From Parapedobacter pyrenivorans_A (GTDB taxonomy: Bacteria; Bacteroidota; Bacteroidia; Sphingobacteriales; Sphingobacteriaceae), in contig NZ_JBHEUZ010000001.1 of the NCBI RefSeq assembly GCF_041925275.1, positions 520,365 to 584,364 of the forward strand: DNA of 64,000 bases, in the 5' to 3' direction. The notes below the pieces were generated by a model. The model was not told the DNA's origin, ran no database searches, and saw only the letters and a list, made by a program, of their open reading frames with translations. Made by a program: the position numbers and the translations under genes. Shown here in pieces: positions 1 through 8,860 of the stretch (position 1 is the first letter of the stretch; every line of letters begins with the position of its first letter).

Positions 1-2556
1 TCCGGCATCCATTTCTCGCACTAGGAACTCATCAATCAGCAGCGCGTGTTTGGCAAGCTTATGGGCGTCCGTCAGTAACGGTTCATCGGCCAAATCAAGG
101 TATTCATCCCGGAACGTGAGGATGGCCGACGGTTCAATACCGATCAACGGGGTTTCCTCGGTTATCACCTCTTTCAGATACCGGATGTTGCGGTTGGCGA
201 TGGCTTTGGCCTTCCGCACCAACCCTTTCGACAGGTAGGTGCGGCCGCTTTCCAGGTGTTTTGTTAGCCGCACGTCGTAACCCAACGCCGTGAGCAGCCG
301 ATAGGCAGTTTGGCCGATCCCTACATCGTTATATTCGGTAAACTCATCACAAAAGAGGTAGACCGTACGCCCTGTCGCGGGCCGTCGCTGGCTACGTGCC
401 TGGCGGCGGACCCACCTGCGCAAGGTGGTCTTTCCCACTTCCGGCAGCGACCTGTCTTGGGCGAATCCCAAAATGCGTTTCACTAACGGCGACAACGTGT
501 TGCTCTTGATGATCCAATTATACAACCCCGGCACATACGCCGCCAGCCGTTGTGATTTGGTGAAATTGGCAATCACCCAGGCGCGGAATGGCGTACCATC
601 CGCATCGTAGTAATGCTGCAGGAACTCCGCCTTCATCTTCGTTACGTCCACGCCAGAGGGGCATTCCGTTTTACACGCCTTGCAGCTTAGGCACAGGTCC
701 ATCACCGCCTTTATTTCGGGATGGTCAAACCGGTTCATTTTTGTGGAGGTGGTAAGAAACTGCCGCAACAGATTGGCCCGTGCCCGCGTGGTATCCTTTT
801 CTTCGCGGGTGGCCATATACGAAGGGCACATGGTACCGCCGGTGATGTGCGTTTTGCGGCAGTCGCCCGAGCCCGAGCATTTTTCCGAGAGCCGCAAGAT
901 ACTCTCTTGCTTCCTGAAATCGAAAACGGTATCTATTTTTATGGTGCTCGTATCCTGCTCATAGCGCAGGAATTTATCCATCGGCGGCGTGTCTACGATT
1001 TTATTGGCATTGAACACCCCCTTGGGATCAAAGATCGCTTTCACCTCCCGCAGTAGCCCATACACTTTTTCGCCCAGCACCGCACCGATAAATTCACCGC
1101 GAAGGCGCCCGTCGCCATGTTCTCCGCTGAGGGAGCCGTTATACTTCTTCACCAGTTGGGCGGTATCTGCCAGTACGGCACGGAAAGCATGCCGTCCCTC
1201 GTCGGTTTTCAAATTGATCAGCGGTTCCACATGCAGCTCGCCGGCACCGGCATGGGCATAGTACGATGCATCCAGCCCATGGTGGTTCAGTATGTGCTGC
1301 AGGTCTTCGATATAGGCCGGCAGGTCTTCCGGCGGCACGGCACAGTCTTCTATCAGGTTCACCGGCTGCGTATCGCCCGGTAGGTTCCGTATCAAGCCGA
1401 GGCCTGCCTTGCGCACGTCCCACACCCGGTCGGTTTCCGGTCCCGTAATCAGCGGATGGGCATAGCCCAACCCCTCGGCCAGCAATTCCGCCTTCAACGC
1501 TGCGGCTTTGTGTTGCACCTCCCCGGGTGTGTCGCCCCTAAACTCTACCATCAGCAATGCCGCCGGATCGCCCTCGATGAAAAATCGGTTGTACTGGTAG
1601 GTCGGGTGGCCTTTGGTAAAGTCCATGATGTATTTATCCACCAGTTCGGAGGCCTCGGGGTGGTGGCGCAGTGCCACGATGTTGGCATGTAGCGACTCGA
1701 TAAGCGTGTTGCAATGGATACAGAGCAATCCCACTTCGCTGGGTGGCAACGGCAGCAGGTTCAGCTTCGCTTCGGTGAGGATACCCAAGGTACCTTCCGA
1801 TCCAGCAAGCAGCTTGCAGAAATTAAATGGTTGCGCGGTATCGAGCATCCTATCCAGCGCGTAGCCGGTGTTGCGTCGCGTAAGTGAAGGCTTGGGGTAT
1901 CCCTGCTTGATGGCTTCGCGGTTGTCGGCATCCGCCAATAAATCATTCATCCGGCGGTAGATATCGCCCTCGCGGGTTGGCAAGGTCAGTTTGCCAAACA
2001 AGGCTGCGTCGTCCAATGCCCCGAATACCACTTCCGACCCATCATCGAGGAGCACCGTTGCCCCAAGGAGGTGGCTCCGCGTATCGCCCCAGACAATGGA
2101 ATGCAGACCGCACGAATTATTGCCCACCATGCCGCCCACCATGGCCCTGCTCGCCGTAGAGGTCTCCGGGCCAAACATCAAGCCATAGGGCCGCAGGTAA
2201 GCGTTGAGGTCATCGCGGATGACGCCCGGCTGCACGCGCACCCACCGTTCTTCGGTGTTTAACTCCAATATACCATCAAAGTGTTTGGATACATCCACCA
2301 CGATGCCCCGGCCCACCACCTGGCCTGCCAGGGAGGTACCGGCCGTGCGCGGAATCAGCGTTACGCCATAGATAGCCGCAAAGGCAATCAGCTCCTCCAA
2401 GTCCGCTTTGTTGCATGGCATGGCCACAGCCAGCGGAAGTTCCTGGTATACCGATGCATCCGTAGCGTACGCGCGGCGCAACGCCCGGTGCTCGGCCGTT
2501 TCGTTGTAGTAAAGCGGGCCTTCCAACCGGCTTGCCAATTGCTCCAAGCCCTGCAT
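1..2556 (-). CDS. FAD-binding and Fe-S oxidoreductase, D-lactate dehydrogenase/glycolate oxidase type (3' truncated by window edge)
   Basis: The reading frame starts at the ATG ending at 2556, preceded by an AGGAAA ribosome-binding site, and runs off the left edge after about 850 residues. The N-terminal third is a PCMH-type FAD-binding domain with the typical PRTAGTSLAGQ and VGNNSCGLHS segments, followed by an FAD-oxidase C domain. A ferredoxin-like region comes next, with a Cys-rich segment (CSGSGDC...MCPSY) and a clear 4Fe-4S motif CLSCKACKTECPSGV. The visible C-terminal part is CCG/heterodisulfide-reductase-like. Family members oxidise 2-hydroxyacids such as D-lactate at the membrane and pass electrons to quinone. 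Lying at the end of a sugar-acid locus, it could oxidise lactate released by the FAH-family hydrolase, which is inference. A 19-bp motif shared with the FAH gene lies about 90 bp upstream. Confidence 0.88.
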   Translation of the reverse strand, partial: MQGLEQLASRLEGPLYYNETAEHRALRRAYATDASVYQELPLAVAMPCNKADLEELIAFAAIYGVTLIPRTAGTSLAGQVVGRGIVVDVSKHFDGILELNTEERWVRVQPGVIRDDLNAYLRPYGLMFGPETSTASRAMVGGMVGNNSCGLHSIVWGDTRSHLLGATVLLDDGSEVVFGALDDAALFGKLTLPTREGDIYRRMNDLLADADNREAIKQGYPKPSLTRRNTGYALDRMLDTAQPFNFCKLLAGSEGTLGILTEAKLNLLPLPPSEVGLLCIHCNTLIESLHANIVALRHHPEASELVDKYIMDFTKGHPTYQYNRFFIEGDPAALLMVEFRGDTPGEVQHKAAALKAELLAEGLGYAHPLITGPETDRVWDVRKAGLGLIRNLPGDTQPVNLIEDCAVPPEDLPAYIEDLQHILNHHGLDASYYAHAGAGELHVEPLINLKTDEGRHAFRAVLADTAQLVKKYNGSLSGEHGDGRLRGEFIGAVLGEKVYGLLREVKAIFDPKGVFNANKIVDTPPMDKFLRYEQDTSTIKIDTVFDFRKQESILRLSEKCSGSGDCRKTHITGGTMCPSYMATREEKDTTRARANLLRQFLTTSTKMNRFDHPEIKAVMDLCLSCKACKTECPSGVDVTKMKAEFLQHYYDADGTPFRAWVIANFTKSQRLAAYVPGLYNWIIKSNTLSPLVKRILGFAQDRSLPEVGKTTLRRWVRRQARSQRRPATGRTVYLFCDEFTEYNDVGIGQTAYRLLTALGYDVRLTKHLESGRTYLSKGLVRKAKAIANRNIRYLKEVITEETPLIGIEPSAILTFRDEYLDLADEPLLTDAHKLAKHALLIDEFLVREMDAG

Positions 2557-2630
2557 CGTACTATTTTCCTTTCTATCCACCCGGCGAAGATACATATTGA
2601 CCCGTTATCCGGCATCCTCTATCCATACAA

Positions 2631-2666
2631 TGATAAGATAAGCAGCCATTTTGATAAGATTGGATA
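2631..2666 (-). promoter_or_regulatory. Operator-like direct repeats upstream of the FAD dehydrogenase
   Basis: TGATAAGAT occurs at 2631 and again at 2652, exactly 21 bp apart. The second copy sits in a 19-bp string, ATTTTGATAAGATTGGATA (2648-2666), that recurs exactly upstream of the FAH gene at 4397-4415. The 21-bp spacing puts both half-sites on one face of the helix, as for AraC- or LacI-type dimers. The regulator is unknown. Confidence 0.5.
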
Positions 2667-2686
2667 GTCACCTCCCCATGGCCAAG

Positions 2687-3334
2687 TTAATCCGGGAGTA
2701 CCTTTACACGGATGTTGCGAAAAAGCACTTTGCTGCCGGGGTCATGCCCCTGCAGAGCAAACGTTCCGCTTGAAATGGCACGACCTGTATGGGGGGCGGC
2801 AACCGTTTTGGGCTCGTTGTATTCCAGAATGAGTTTTCCATCGATCAGTATCCTCACCTGGTTACCTTTCACGATGATATGCTGCGTGTACCATTGGTTA
2901 TCGACCACCGGCACCGTGTCTACATGCACCACGCCGTAGATACTGCCCGACCGCCGCCAGTCCGTGTGCGATATATTTACCTGCACCTCGTGGCCGATAC
3001 GCGGGAACCCTTCCTCCTGAAACTGCGTATGGAAATAGATGCCCGAATTGGAACGGGGGAAGGTCATCACCTCCAGCTTCAATTCAAAATTCTTGAAATC
3101 ATGGGCGCTTACATCACCCGCATAAAAAAGGTGCGACCGCTCCCCATTCACCACGATGGCACCGTCTTCTACCCGAAAGGTTTCCGGATTTTCATTCACT
3201 TTCCACCCATCCAGGGTCTTTCCGTCAAAAAGGGAAATCCACCCTTCGTCAGCTACCTGCTTGGGCAGGTCCGCATTCGTGCCTGCGCCGAACAGCGCAA
3301 ACAATACCGATAAAAACAAACTACTTGAGCACAT
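2687..3334 (-). CDS. Secreted DUF1080 (3-keto-disaccharide hydrolase) domain protein
   Basis: A 215-residue protein with an N-terminal signal peptide of about 21 residues, followed by one DUF1080 jelly-roll domain. Diagnostic strings are GWISLFDGKTLDGWK near the start and SGIYFHTQF in the middle. The domain is concanavalin-like, and characterised relatives act on 3-keto-glycosides or bind glycans. The protein is of usual length for a single-domain member. It lies 80 bp after the FAH gene and 130 bp before the FAD dehydrogenase, so it may be co-transcribed with either. Its substrate cannot be read from the sequence. It is probably periplasmic or surface exposed. Confidence 0.85.
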   Translation of the reverse strand: MCSSSLFLSVLFALFGAGTNADLPKQVADEGWISLFDGKTLDGWKVNENPETFRVEDGAIVVNGERSHLFYAGDVSAHDFKNFELKLEVMTFPRSNSGIYFHTQFQEEGFPRIGHEVQVNISHTDWRRSGSIYGVVHVDTVPVVDNQWYTQHIIVKGNQVRILIDGKLILEYNEPKTVAAPHTGRAISSGTFALQGHDPGSKVLFRNIRVKVLPD

Positions 3335-3414
3335 GATTTTCTTACTTAGTTTTCTGCTGTTAAAGATATCATTAACTTCGGTAATTGTATACTTTCAATA
3401 GGCGTATTCCTTTC

Positions 3415-4266
3415 CTATGCTGGCTCACACACTTGCTTTTGCTCGCCCAAGCCATCGATAATCAGCTCTACCGTATCGCCTGCTTTAAGGTACAGGGGCG
3501 GTTTCATTCCCAGCCCCACCCCTGCCGGTGTACCCGTCAGGATTAGGTCTCCCGCTTCCAATGTCATGAACTGGGAAAGGTAATGAACGATGTAGTACAC
3601 GTCGAAGATGAGATTTCTGGTATTGCCGTCCTGCATTGTCTGGCCGTTCACGCGGAGCTGCAGCCGGAGGTTATGCACATCGTCCACCTTATCTGCCGTG
3701 AGCAGCCAGGGGCCCATCGGGCTGAAGTTATCGCATGATTTCCCTTTGGTCCATTGGCCACCGCGTTCCAACTGGAATGCCCGTTCCGATACGTCGTTCA
3801 CCACGGTATAACCCGCAATGTAACTGGCTGCCTCTTCCCGCGTTTGTAGGTAACGTGCATTTTTACCGATAACCACACCCAATTCCACCTCCCAGTCGGT
3901 CTTCTCGCTATCCCGCGGAATGATGATCGGATCATAGGGACCCACTACGGTGTTGGCTCCTTTTTGAAAGATTATAGGTTCCTTGGGGATTTCCATGTTG
4001 GATTCCTTGGCATGGTCGGAATAGTTCAGGCCGATGCAGATCACCTTACCCGGTCGGGCGATGGGTGCTGCCCATCGTTCATCGTCGGCAACTGCCGTTG
4101 GCCGCGGATTGATAGAGAGGTACGCTTCAATCTCTTCCAGCCCACCCTTATTAAAAAACTCCCGGTCCCAATCGCTAAACCTGTCAGAAAGGTCCCTTCT
4201 TACATTGTGTTCATCCAAAATACCCGGGCGCTCAGCGCCAGGATTACCGAAACGTATTAATTTCAT
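3415..4266 (-). CDS. Fumarylacetoacetate hydrolase family protein (2,4-diketo-3-deoxy-sugar-acid hydrolase type)
   Basis: A 283-residue cytosolic protein with the short N-terminal domain (MKLIRFGNPGAERPG) and the catalytic FAH fold. Visible family motifs are ICIGLNYSDHAKE, the metal-ligand segment TDWEVELGVVIGK, the NDVSERAFQ segment and KSCDNFSPMGPWL. The N terminus is that of the bacterial subgroup annotated as ureidoglycolate lyase or 2,4-diketo-3-deoxy-L-fuconate hydrolase, which cleaves a diketo acid to pyruvate plus lactate. With two SDRs, a lactonase and a lactate-type dehydrogenase in the locus, the diketo-acid hydrolase role is favoured. Start at 4266 gives the full family N terminus. 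Confidence 0.88.
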   Translation of the reverse strand: MKLIRFGNPGAERPGILDEHNVRRDLSDRFSDWDREFFNKGGLEEIEAYLSINPRPTAVADDERWAAPIARPGKVICIGLNYSDHAKESNMEIPKEPIIFQKGANTVVGPYDPIIIPRDSEKTDWEVELGVVIGKNARYLQTREEAASYIAGYTVVNDVSERAFQLERGGQWTKGKSCDNFSPMGPWLLTADKVDDVHNLRLQLRVNGQTMQDGNTRNLIFDVYYIVHYLSQFMTLEAGDLILTGTPAGVGLGMKPPLYLKAGDTVELIIDGLGEQKQVCEPA

Positions 4267-4327
4267 GATGATTGTAAACTATTATTTTGACACTCTGATA
4301 TTTGCCAATTTCAAATTTCAGAAATCA

Positions 4328-4366
4328 CCGACAAACTTTTCCCCCTAGGTGACAAACGTCTGTCGG
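4328..4366. promoter_or_regulatory. Inverted and direct repeat upstream of the FAH gene
   Basis: CCGACA (4328-4333) is mirrored by TGTCGG (4361-4366), and GACAAAC occurs twice inside, near 4330 and 4351. It lies about 60 bp before the FAH start and could be an operator or a leader hairpin. No regulator is assigned. Confidence 0.35.
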
Positions 4367-4380
4367 ATGACCTCCAAGCC

Positions 4381-4415
4381 GGTAAAATATATAGTAATTT
4401 TGATAAGATTGGATA
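4381..4415 (-). promoter_or_regulatory. Second copy of the 19-bp operator-like motif, upstream of the FAH gene
   Basis: ATTTTGATAAGATTGGATA at 4397-4415 is identical to the string at 2648-2666. A degenerate partner half-site (CGGTAAAAT, 4380-4388) precedes the TGATAAGAT core by the same 21 bp. The element lies between the stop of the ThuA gene and the FAH start, so FAH probably has its own promoter and shares control with the FAD dehydrogenase. Confidence 0.5.
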
Positions 4416-4482
4416 ATGCCCTTACCCCCCTTGCTATCAAAATAGCGAAGCAACCGTCATCAATCAATGGTCAAGACCTTAC

Positions 4483-7400
4483 CTACTTTCTCACCATCAT
4501 AATCCCATTCATCATACGCCAGTGACCCGGAAATGTACAAACATACGGATAATCTCCTACGGCATGAGGAACGGTTATCACCAGTTCAGTCGTCTCATTT
4601 GGGTTTACTAATGGTGTACTGAACAACACATCTGCAGATGTAGGCACATACTGCATATCAATCGCATTGGATTGCTTGGCTAATTGGTCGGCGGCCAAAC
4701 CGACAGTAGCCAATGTACCGGGATTTAGTATTAAAAAATTATGCTGCATATGATCCGGATTCTGAAAGACAATCTTCAGTTTCTTTCCCGGCTTCACTTC
4801 AAAACTTGTTACATCATATTTCATTTCGCCAACTACAGCCTTTATGATAATTTCCTCATCTACTGGTACGTGCTGAACGGTAGTATCCCCCACTGGATTG
4901 ATAACGATTAATCTTGCATTTTCAAATTTTCCACTAAAGTGGAAATCATCCAGATAATTGCCAACATTGGTAGTTTGGGGGGTCGCAGGATCCCACCAAT
5001 GTAATTTACGATTGTGTCCTATGCGTATAAAATTGCCCGGCGTCTGCTTAAATAAACCTATAGCCTTACCCGTGGCGACTTCGTTACCATCGATGCTCAG
5101 CACCATCCTGCCATTGGCCAGCAGTGACGCCTTGACGGAGAATGATGCGGGTAAAACTGCAGTACTATGGATGATTGCAGCCCGGCCTCGCTGGTTAATC
5201 TGGAAGTATACCCTACCATCCCTCACATAAACCACATAACCTTCCTTATCATCTCCTTGGGCAATCATCACTCCTTCCTTCAACGCCCCAGACCCGCCAA
5301 CTTCCTTTACATCTGCAAAAAAAGTAAATTCCCGATCGCCCAAATCGGGAACTTGGCGCCCTTCCAACATGCTATCGAAAACCAATGGGATTAATTTCAT
5401 CCGTGAGCCAGCAAATAACCGATCTGCCAATGTACCGTCTGTATTGGAGAGACTAGGCGATCCGTACTTTGCCAAATAGGATTTCAAAAATCCGTCACGA
5501 TGTATCGATCCAGCAATTAGTAAGCCATGGGCTACCCATTTATCATCCACATTCTCACGTTTTTCTAAAGCATCAAAGACAGCCTTGCCCACCCGTTCCG
5601 AAGGTGCAGCTTCTGACAAGGCGAGCAAAGCCGCCAATCGGACCCGTAAATCTGCATCATCAATAACACCGGCACTCATCAAACTGTCAACGACTTCCGG
5701 CAATTGCATAGGTAAGGTCTGTATAGCCGCTTTACGCACGCCTGGAGCAGGATGTTTCAATGCGCCAATCACTACACGAAGACTTTCGTTTGCCTGCCCA
5801 TCCAATAAGCCGAGTCCGTGCAACGTCCAGATCGCGTGCATGGCCGCACCATCAATATTGATTTCATCGACCGCTTGGTTACGAATCAACCGATGCAGCT
5901 CCTTCGCTACGTTAATATCGCCCCGTTCTACCAGCAAACGTTGCGCCGTGGTCCGCCAAAACAGATTATCACTTTTTAGCCCATTGATCAATGTCTTCGG
6001 TTTGTCGGCGGCCAACGCCATCGCCTTACCGGGCTTAGCGTCTTTATGAACAAGCCGATATATCCGCCCTCGCTGATTATCCCTTAATGGGTCGATATAG
6101 GCGTTACCCGCACCATTTTCAAACCCATGAGGCGTGGGATTATGCTGAATAATGAAATTATACCAATCCGAAATCCACAACGCGCCATCTGGCCCCACCT
6201 TGGCAACTACAGGTCCGAACCAATTGTCCGAACTGGCCACCATATTCCATCCATCCCCTTTTTCCCGAAAGCCAGATCCGACCTGTTCCAATATGTGCCG
6301 ATGAACCAACCGGCCTGTTGGCTCCGCAATGAAAGCCACCCGATTCCAATAGGTTTTTGGAAACGCACGCGCGGTGTACAGGCTATGACCGGCGGCAGCT
6401 GTAAAACCGCCATGTACATCTACCTGCCGCAAATCTTTAGTCAATACGTGTATACCGTAATGGCTATCTATTTTCTCGATACCACGCTCGGCTAAACCTG
6501 CTCTTTCGTAATATCGCGCTGGTATGGCAAAAAAATCGCTATGTTCGTTATTAGCGGTCGAGGCGAAAACATCGAACTCTTCCGAGAATCCCAATCCCCA
6601 TGTATTGTTTGACGTACCTCCTAAAAGCTCCATCTGCTTGCCCTGCGGATCGAAACGGAACACCGCATTTCCAAACCGATGAGTGTGTCCTCCAACATTG
6701 CCGTCGAAACCAGCATATCCCACTGTACCCCATATTTTATTGTCCATTGCGTAGTGTAGGCTAGAAGGGCCTGCATGCGTATCGGAAGTTCCCCATCCTT
6801 CCATCAATACTTCTTGCACATCGGCCTTATCATCGCCATCTTCATCTTTGATAAATAGGAAATGTGGTGCCTGTGCAACGATAACGCCACCATTTGCGAA
6901 CACAAATCCCGTAGGGATGTTTAGGTGTTCGGCAAAGACCGTAAATTTATCCGCTTTACCATCCTCATCCGTGTCTTCACAGATGACTATCCGATCATCC
7001 CCTTGGCTTTTGTCGTTGCGAACGGAATTTGGGTAATCTACGGTTTCGACAATCCAAAGACGCCCTTTTTCGTCCCATTCCATCGCGATAGGGTTTTTAA
7101 TATCCGGCTCGCTGGCGAACAATTCAAGCCTAAACCCGACGGGTACTTGTATCAATGTCTGTGATTCTTCTGGGGATAACGGCAACTGATAGCGCGGCGG
7201 CGGGTCTCTACGTTCGTAATTTGGCATTTTGGCGCTTTCATACTTCGGTTCGGCCACGGTAAACCCTGTTTTCCTCGCTACCGCTTCGTCGCCAACGGCC
7301 CATAGCAAACCACTTTTGACCAATTGGATAAATCCGGGATTTTTGAATGTTCTGGCATCATGACCGAACGCCGTATAGAAAACCCGGCCTCGACCATACT

Positions 7401-7977
7401 CTTTCACCCAGGCATAGGGCTCGCGGCCCGTGCTATCCACCCGCTCCATGAGTACGACGATATCGTCGGCCAACCGCTCGTGCACATAGGTCTCATCCCA
7501 TTCCGTTGTAAATGGCCAAACACCCTGCATTGCTGGATGCTCTGACTCGAGGATTTCTGCAGAAAAAGAGCCTTCGCCATGGCTTTTAAACATCCCACCA
7601 ATGAGCGACACCACTTCCGGATTATTGCGAAAGCAAAACGATCCGGAATGAAGCGGTACAAATCCCTTTCCAGATGCTACGAAGTCCAGCAACCCCTTGG
7701 CTTGCGAATCACTGATGGTATCGTGATTCGCGTAAAGAATCAATCCATCATACTGTCCTAATTCTTCCCGGGCCAAGTCTTCCGGATCTGCCGAATAGGT
7801 GATGTTAATTGCATCAGGAAAAAATTCCTGAGATAAAATTTCCGCCATCTGTTCCGCATCGTGCTGTTTACGATTGTCGCCAAGAAAAAATATTTCCAGT
7901 CTTCGCGGGCCATCATTCCGCTCCCCACCTGTACAGCCAATCAATAATATTGATAAAAAAAAGAATAACCTTTTCAT
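4483..7977 (-). CDS. Large lipoprotein: ThuA domain, membrane-bound-dehydrogenase-type propeller, HEAT repeats, DUF1080/LamG-like domain, cupredoxin
   Basis: The start at 7977 is preferred over 8013 because it gives a lipoprotein signal (FFFLSILLIGC) and sits 16 bp after the preceding stop. The product is 1164 residues. Order: lipobox Cys; ThuA-like domain (about 25-240); a propeller of the Pirellula/Verrucomicrobia dehydrogenase type (about 280-640, VPVGFRLELFASEP, DEKGRLWIVETVDYP); HEAT-like helical repeats (about 650-850); a jelly-roll DUF1080-like region (about 880-1030); and a C-terminal plastocyanin-like domain with type 1 copper ligands visible (His in DHMQHN, then Cys, His and Met in YVCTFPGHWRMM). 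Such proteins are exported and linked to oxidation of glycans or keto-sugars. No cytochrome c haem motif (CxxCH) is seen. Cosubstrate and substrate are unknown. Confidence 0.85.
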   Translation of the reverse strand: MKRLFFFLSILLIGCTGGERNDGPRRLEIFFLGDNRKQHDAEQMAEILSQEFFPDAINITYSADPEDLAREELGQYDGLILYANHDTISDSQAKGLLDFVASGKGFVPLHSGSFCFRNNPEVVSLIGGMFKSHGEGSFSAEILESEHPAMQGVWPFTTEWDETYVHERLADDIVVLMERVDSTGREPYAWVKEYGRGRVFYTAFGHDARTFKNPGFIQLVKSGLLWAVGDEAVARKTGFTVAEPKYESAKMPNYERRDPPPRYQLPLSPEESQTLIQVPVGFRLELFASEPDIKNPIAMEWDEKGRLWIVETVDYPNSVRNDKSQGDDRIVICEDTDEDGKADKFTVFAEHLNIPTGFVFANGGVIVAQAPHFLFIKDEDGDDKADVQEVLMEGWGTSDTHAGPSSLHYAMDNKIWGTVGYAGFDGNVGGHTHRFGNAVFRFDPQGKQMELLGGTSNNTWGLGFSEEFDVFASTANNEHSDFFAIPARYYERAGLAERGIEKIDSHYGIHVLTKDLRQVDVHGGFTAAAGHSLYTARAFPKTYWNRVAFIAEPTGRLVHRHILEQVGSGFREKGDGWNMVASSDNWFGPVVAKVGPDGALWISDWYNFIIQHNPTPHGFENGAGNAYIDPLRDNQRGRIYRLVHKDAKPGKAMALAADKPKTLINGLKSDNLFWRTTAQRLLVERGDINVAKELHRLIRNQAVDEINIDGAAMHAIWTLHGLGLLDGQANESLRVVIGALKHPAPGVRKAAIQTLPMQLPEVVDSLMSAGVIDDADLRVRLAALLALSEAAPSERVGKAVFDALEKRENVDDKWVAHGLLIAGSIHRDGFLKSYLAKYGSPSLSNTDGTLADRLFAGSRMKLIPLVFDSMLEGRQVPDLGDREFTFFADVKEVGGSGALKEGVMIAQGDDKEGYVVYVRDGRVYFQINQRGRAAIIHSTAVLPASFSVKASLLANGRMVLSIDGNEVATGKAIGLFKQTPGNFIRIGHNRKLHWWDPATPQTTNVGNYLDDFHFSGKFENARLIVINPVGDTTVQHVPVDEEIIIKAVVGEMKYDVTSFEVKPGKKLKIVFQNPDHMQHNFLILNPGTLATVGLAADQLAKQSNAIDMQYVPTSADVLFSTPLVNPNETTELVITVPHAVGDYPYVCTFPGHWRMMNGIMMVRK

Positions 7978-7993
7978 ATACACACTACGCCAA

Positions 7994-8860
7994 TCATTCA
8001 ATGCCAATTCCACTAATCCGGAACAATGCTCCAGCCAGTGGCTGCTCTTTAAGTTCGTCGGGAGTCAATCCCAGCCGTGCCGTTGTCACAAACAAGTCGC
8101 TGAGGTTTTCGCCGCCAAAAGCACAGGAGGTCACCAATGAGACCGGGAGGCGTATTTCGCCCAACTTTCTGCTCGTATTCGGATTCCAGCAAGCAACTTT
8201 TCCCCCACCCCAACACGCTATCCACAACATACCTTGCGTGTCTACGGCCATCCCGTCCGGAAAACCGTCTTCTTCGGGCACTTCAATTACCGTACGTCTG
8301 TTTGTGATGTTACCATCGTTTGCTACAAAGTCATAAGCTACCACTTCGCGCGTAGGCGTATCGATAAAATAAAACGTATCGTTGGCTAAGTTCCAACCCA
8401 GCCCGTTCGAACACGAAACATCAGAAATCTTAAGAGTCACCGAGCCATCCAATTCGAGCGCGTAGAGTTTACCTGCTCCGGGTATACCTGTCATTTCGTC
8501 CATCGTGCCAGCCCAAAACCGGCCCGTCACGTCACATTTCCCGTCATTGAATCGATTATCCGGCAAGCATCTTTCTGGATCTGCCACATAATCAACCACC
8601 CTATCTTCCAATCGGAGACGTGCAAACCCGCTTTTCGTAGCTGCAATTATCCCTCCTTCGGCATCCAACGCTATTGCCCCGATTTTAACACCAAAGGGAA
8701 AGATAGTATGCTTATTCGTTTCCACACTCCACTCATGGATGTTGCCTTGAAGAATATCTACCCAAAGCACACGACGATTGCAACTATCCCACACGGGACT
8801 TTCCGCTAGCGTACAACCCGGCGATACAATGACTTCGCAATAACCTACGCCATTCATCAA
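7994..8860 (-). CDS. SMP-30/gluconolactonase/LRE-family lactonase
   Basis: A 288-residue six-bladed propeller lactonase. The metal-binding residues of the family are recognisable: Glu in CTLAESPVWD, Asn in SNGLGWN, and Asp in FPDGMAVD. There is no signal peptide, so it is cytosolic and would hydrolyse a sugar lactone to the aldonic acid. Its start overlaps the stop of the alpha-galactosidase by 4 bp (ATGA type), implying translational coupling. In this locus it fits after a sugar dehydrogenase (one of the SDRs) and before a dehydratase that is not present here. The substrate is probably a deoxyhexonolactone or galactonolactone, which is inference. Confidence 0.88.
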   Translation of the reverse strand: MMNGVGYCEVIVSPGCTLAESPVWDSCNRRVLWVDILQGNIHEWSVETNKHTIFPFGVKIGAIALDAEGGIIAATKSGFARLRLEDRVVDYVADPERCLPDNRFNDGKCDVTGRFWAGTMDEMTGIPGAGKLYALELDGSVTLKISDVSCSNGLGWNLANDTFYFIDTPTREVVAYDFVANDGNITNRRTVIEVPEEDGFPDGMAVDTQGMLWIACWGGGKVACWNPNTSRKLGEIRLPVSLVTSCAFGGENLSDLFVTTARLGLTPDELKEQPLAGALFRISGIGIE

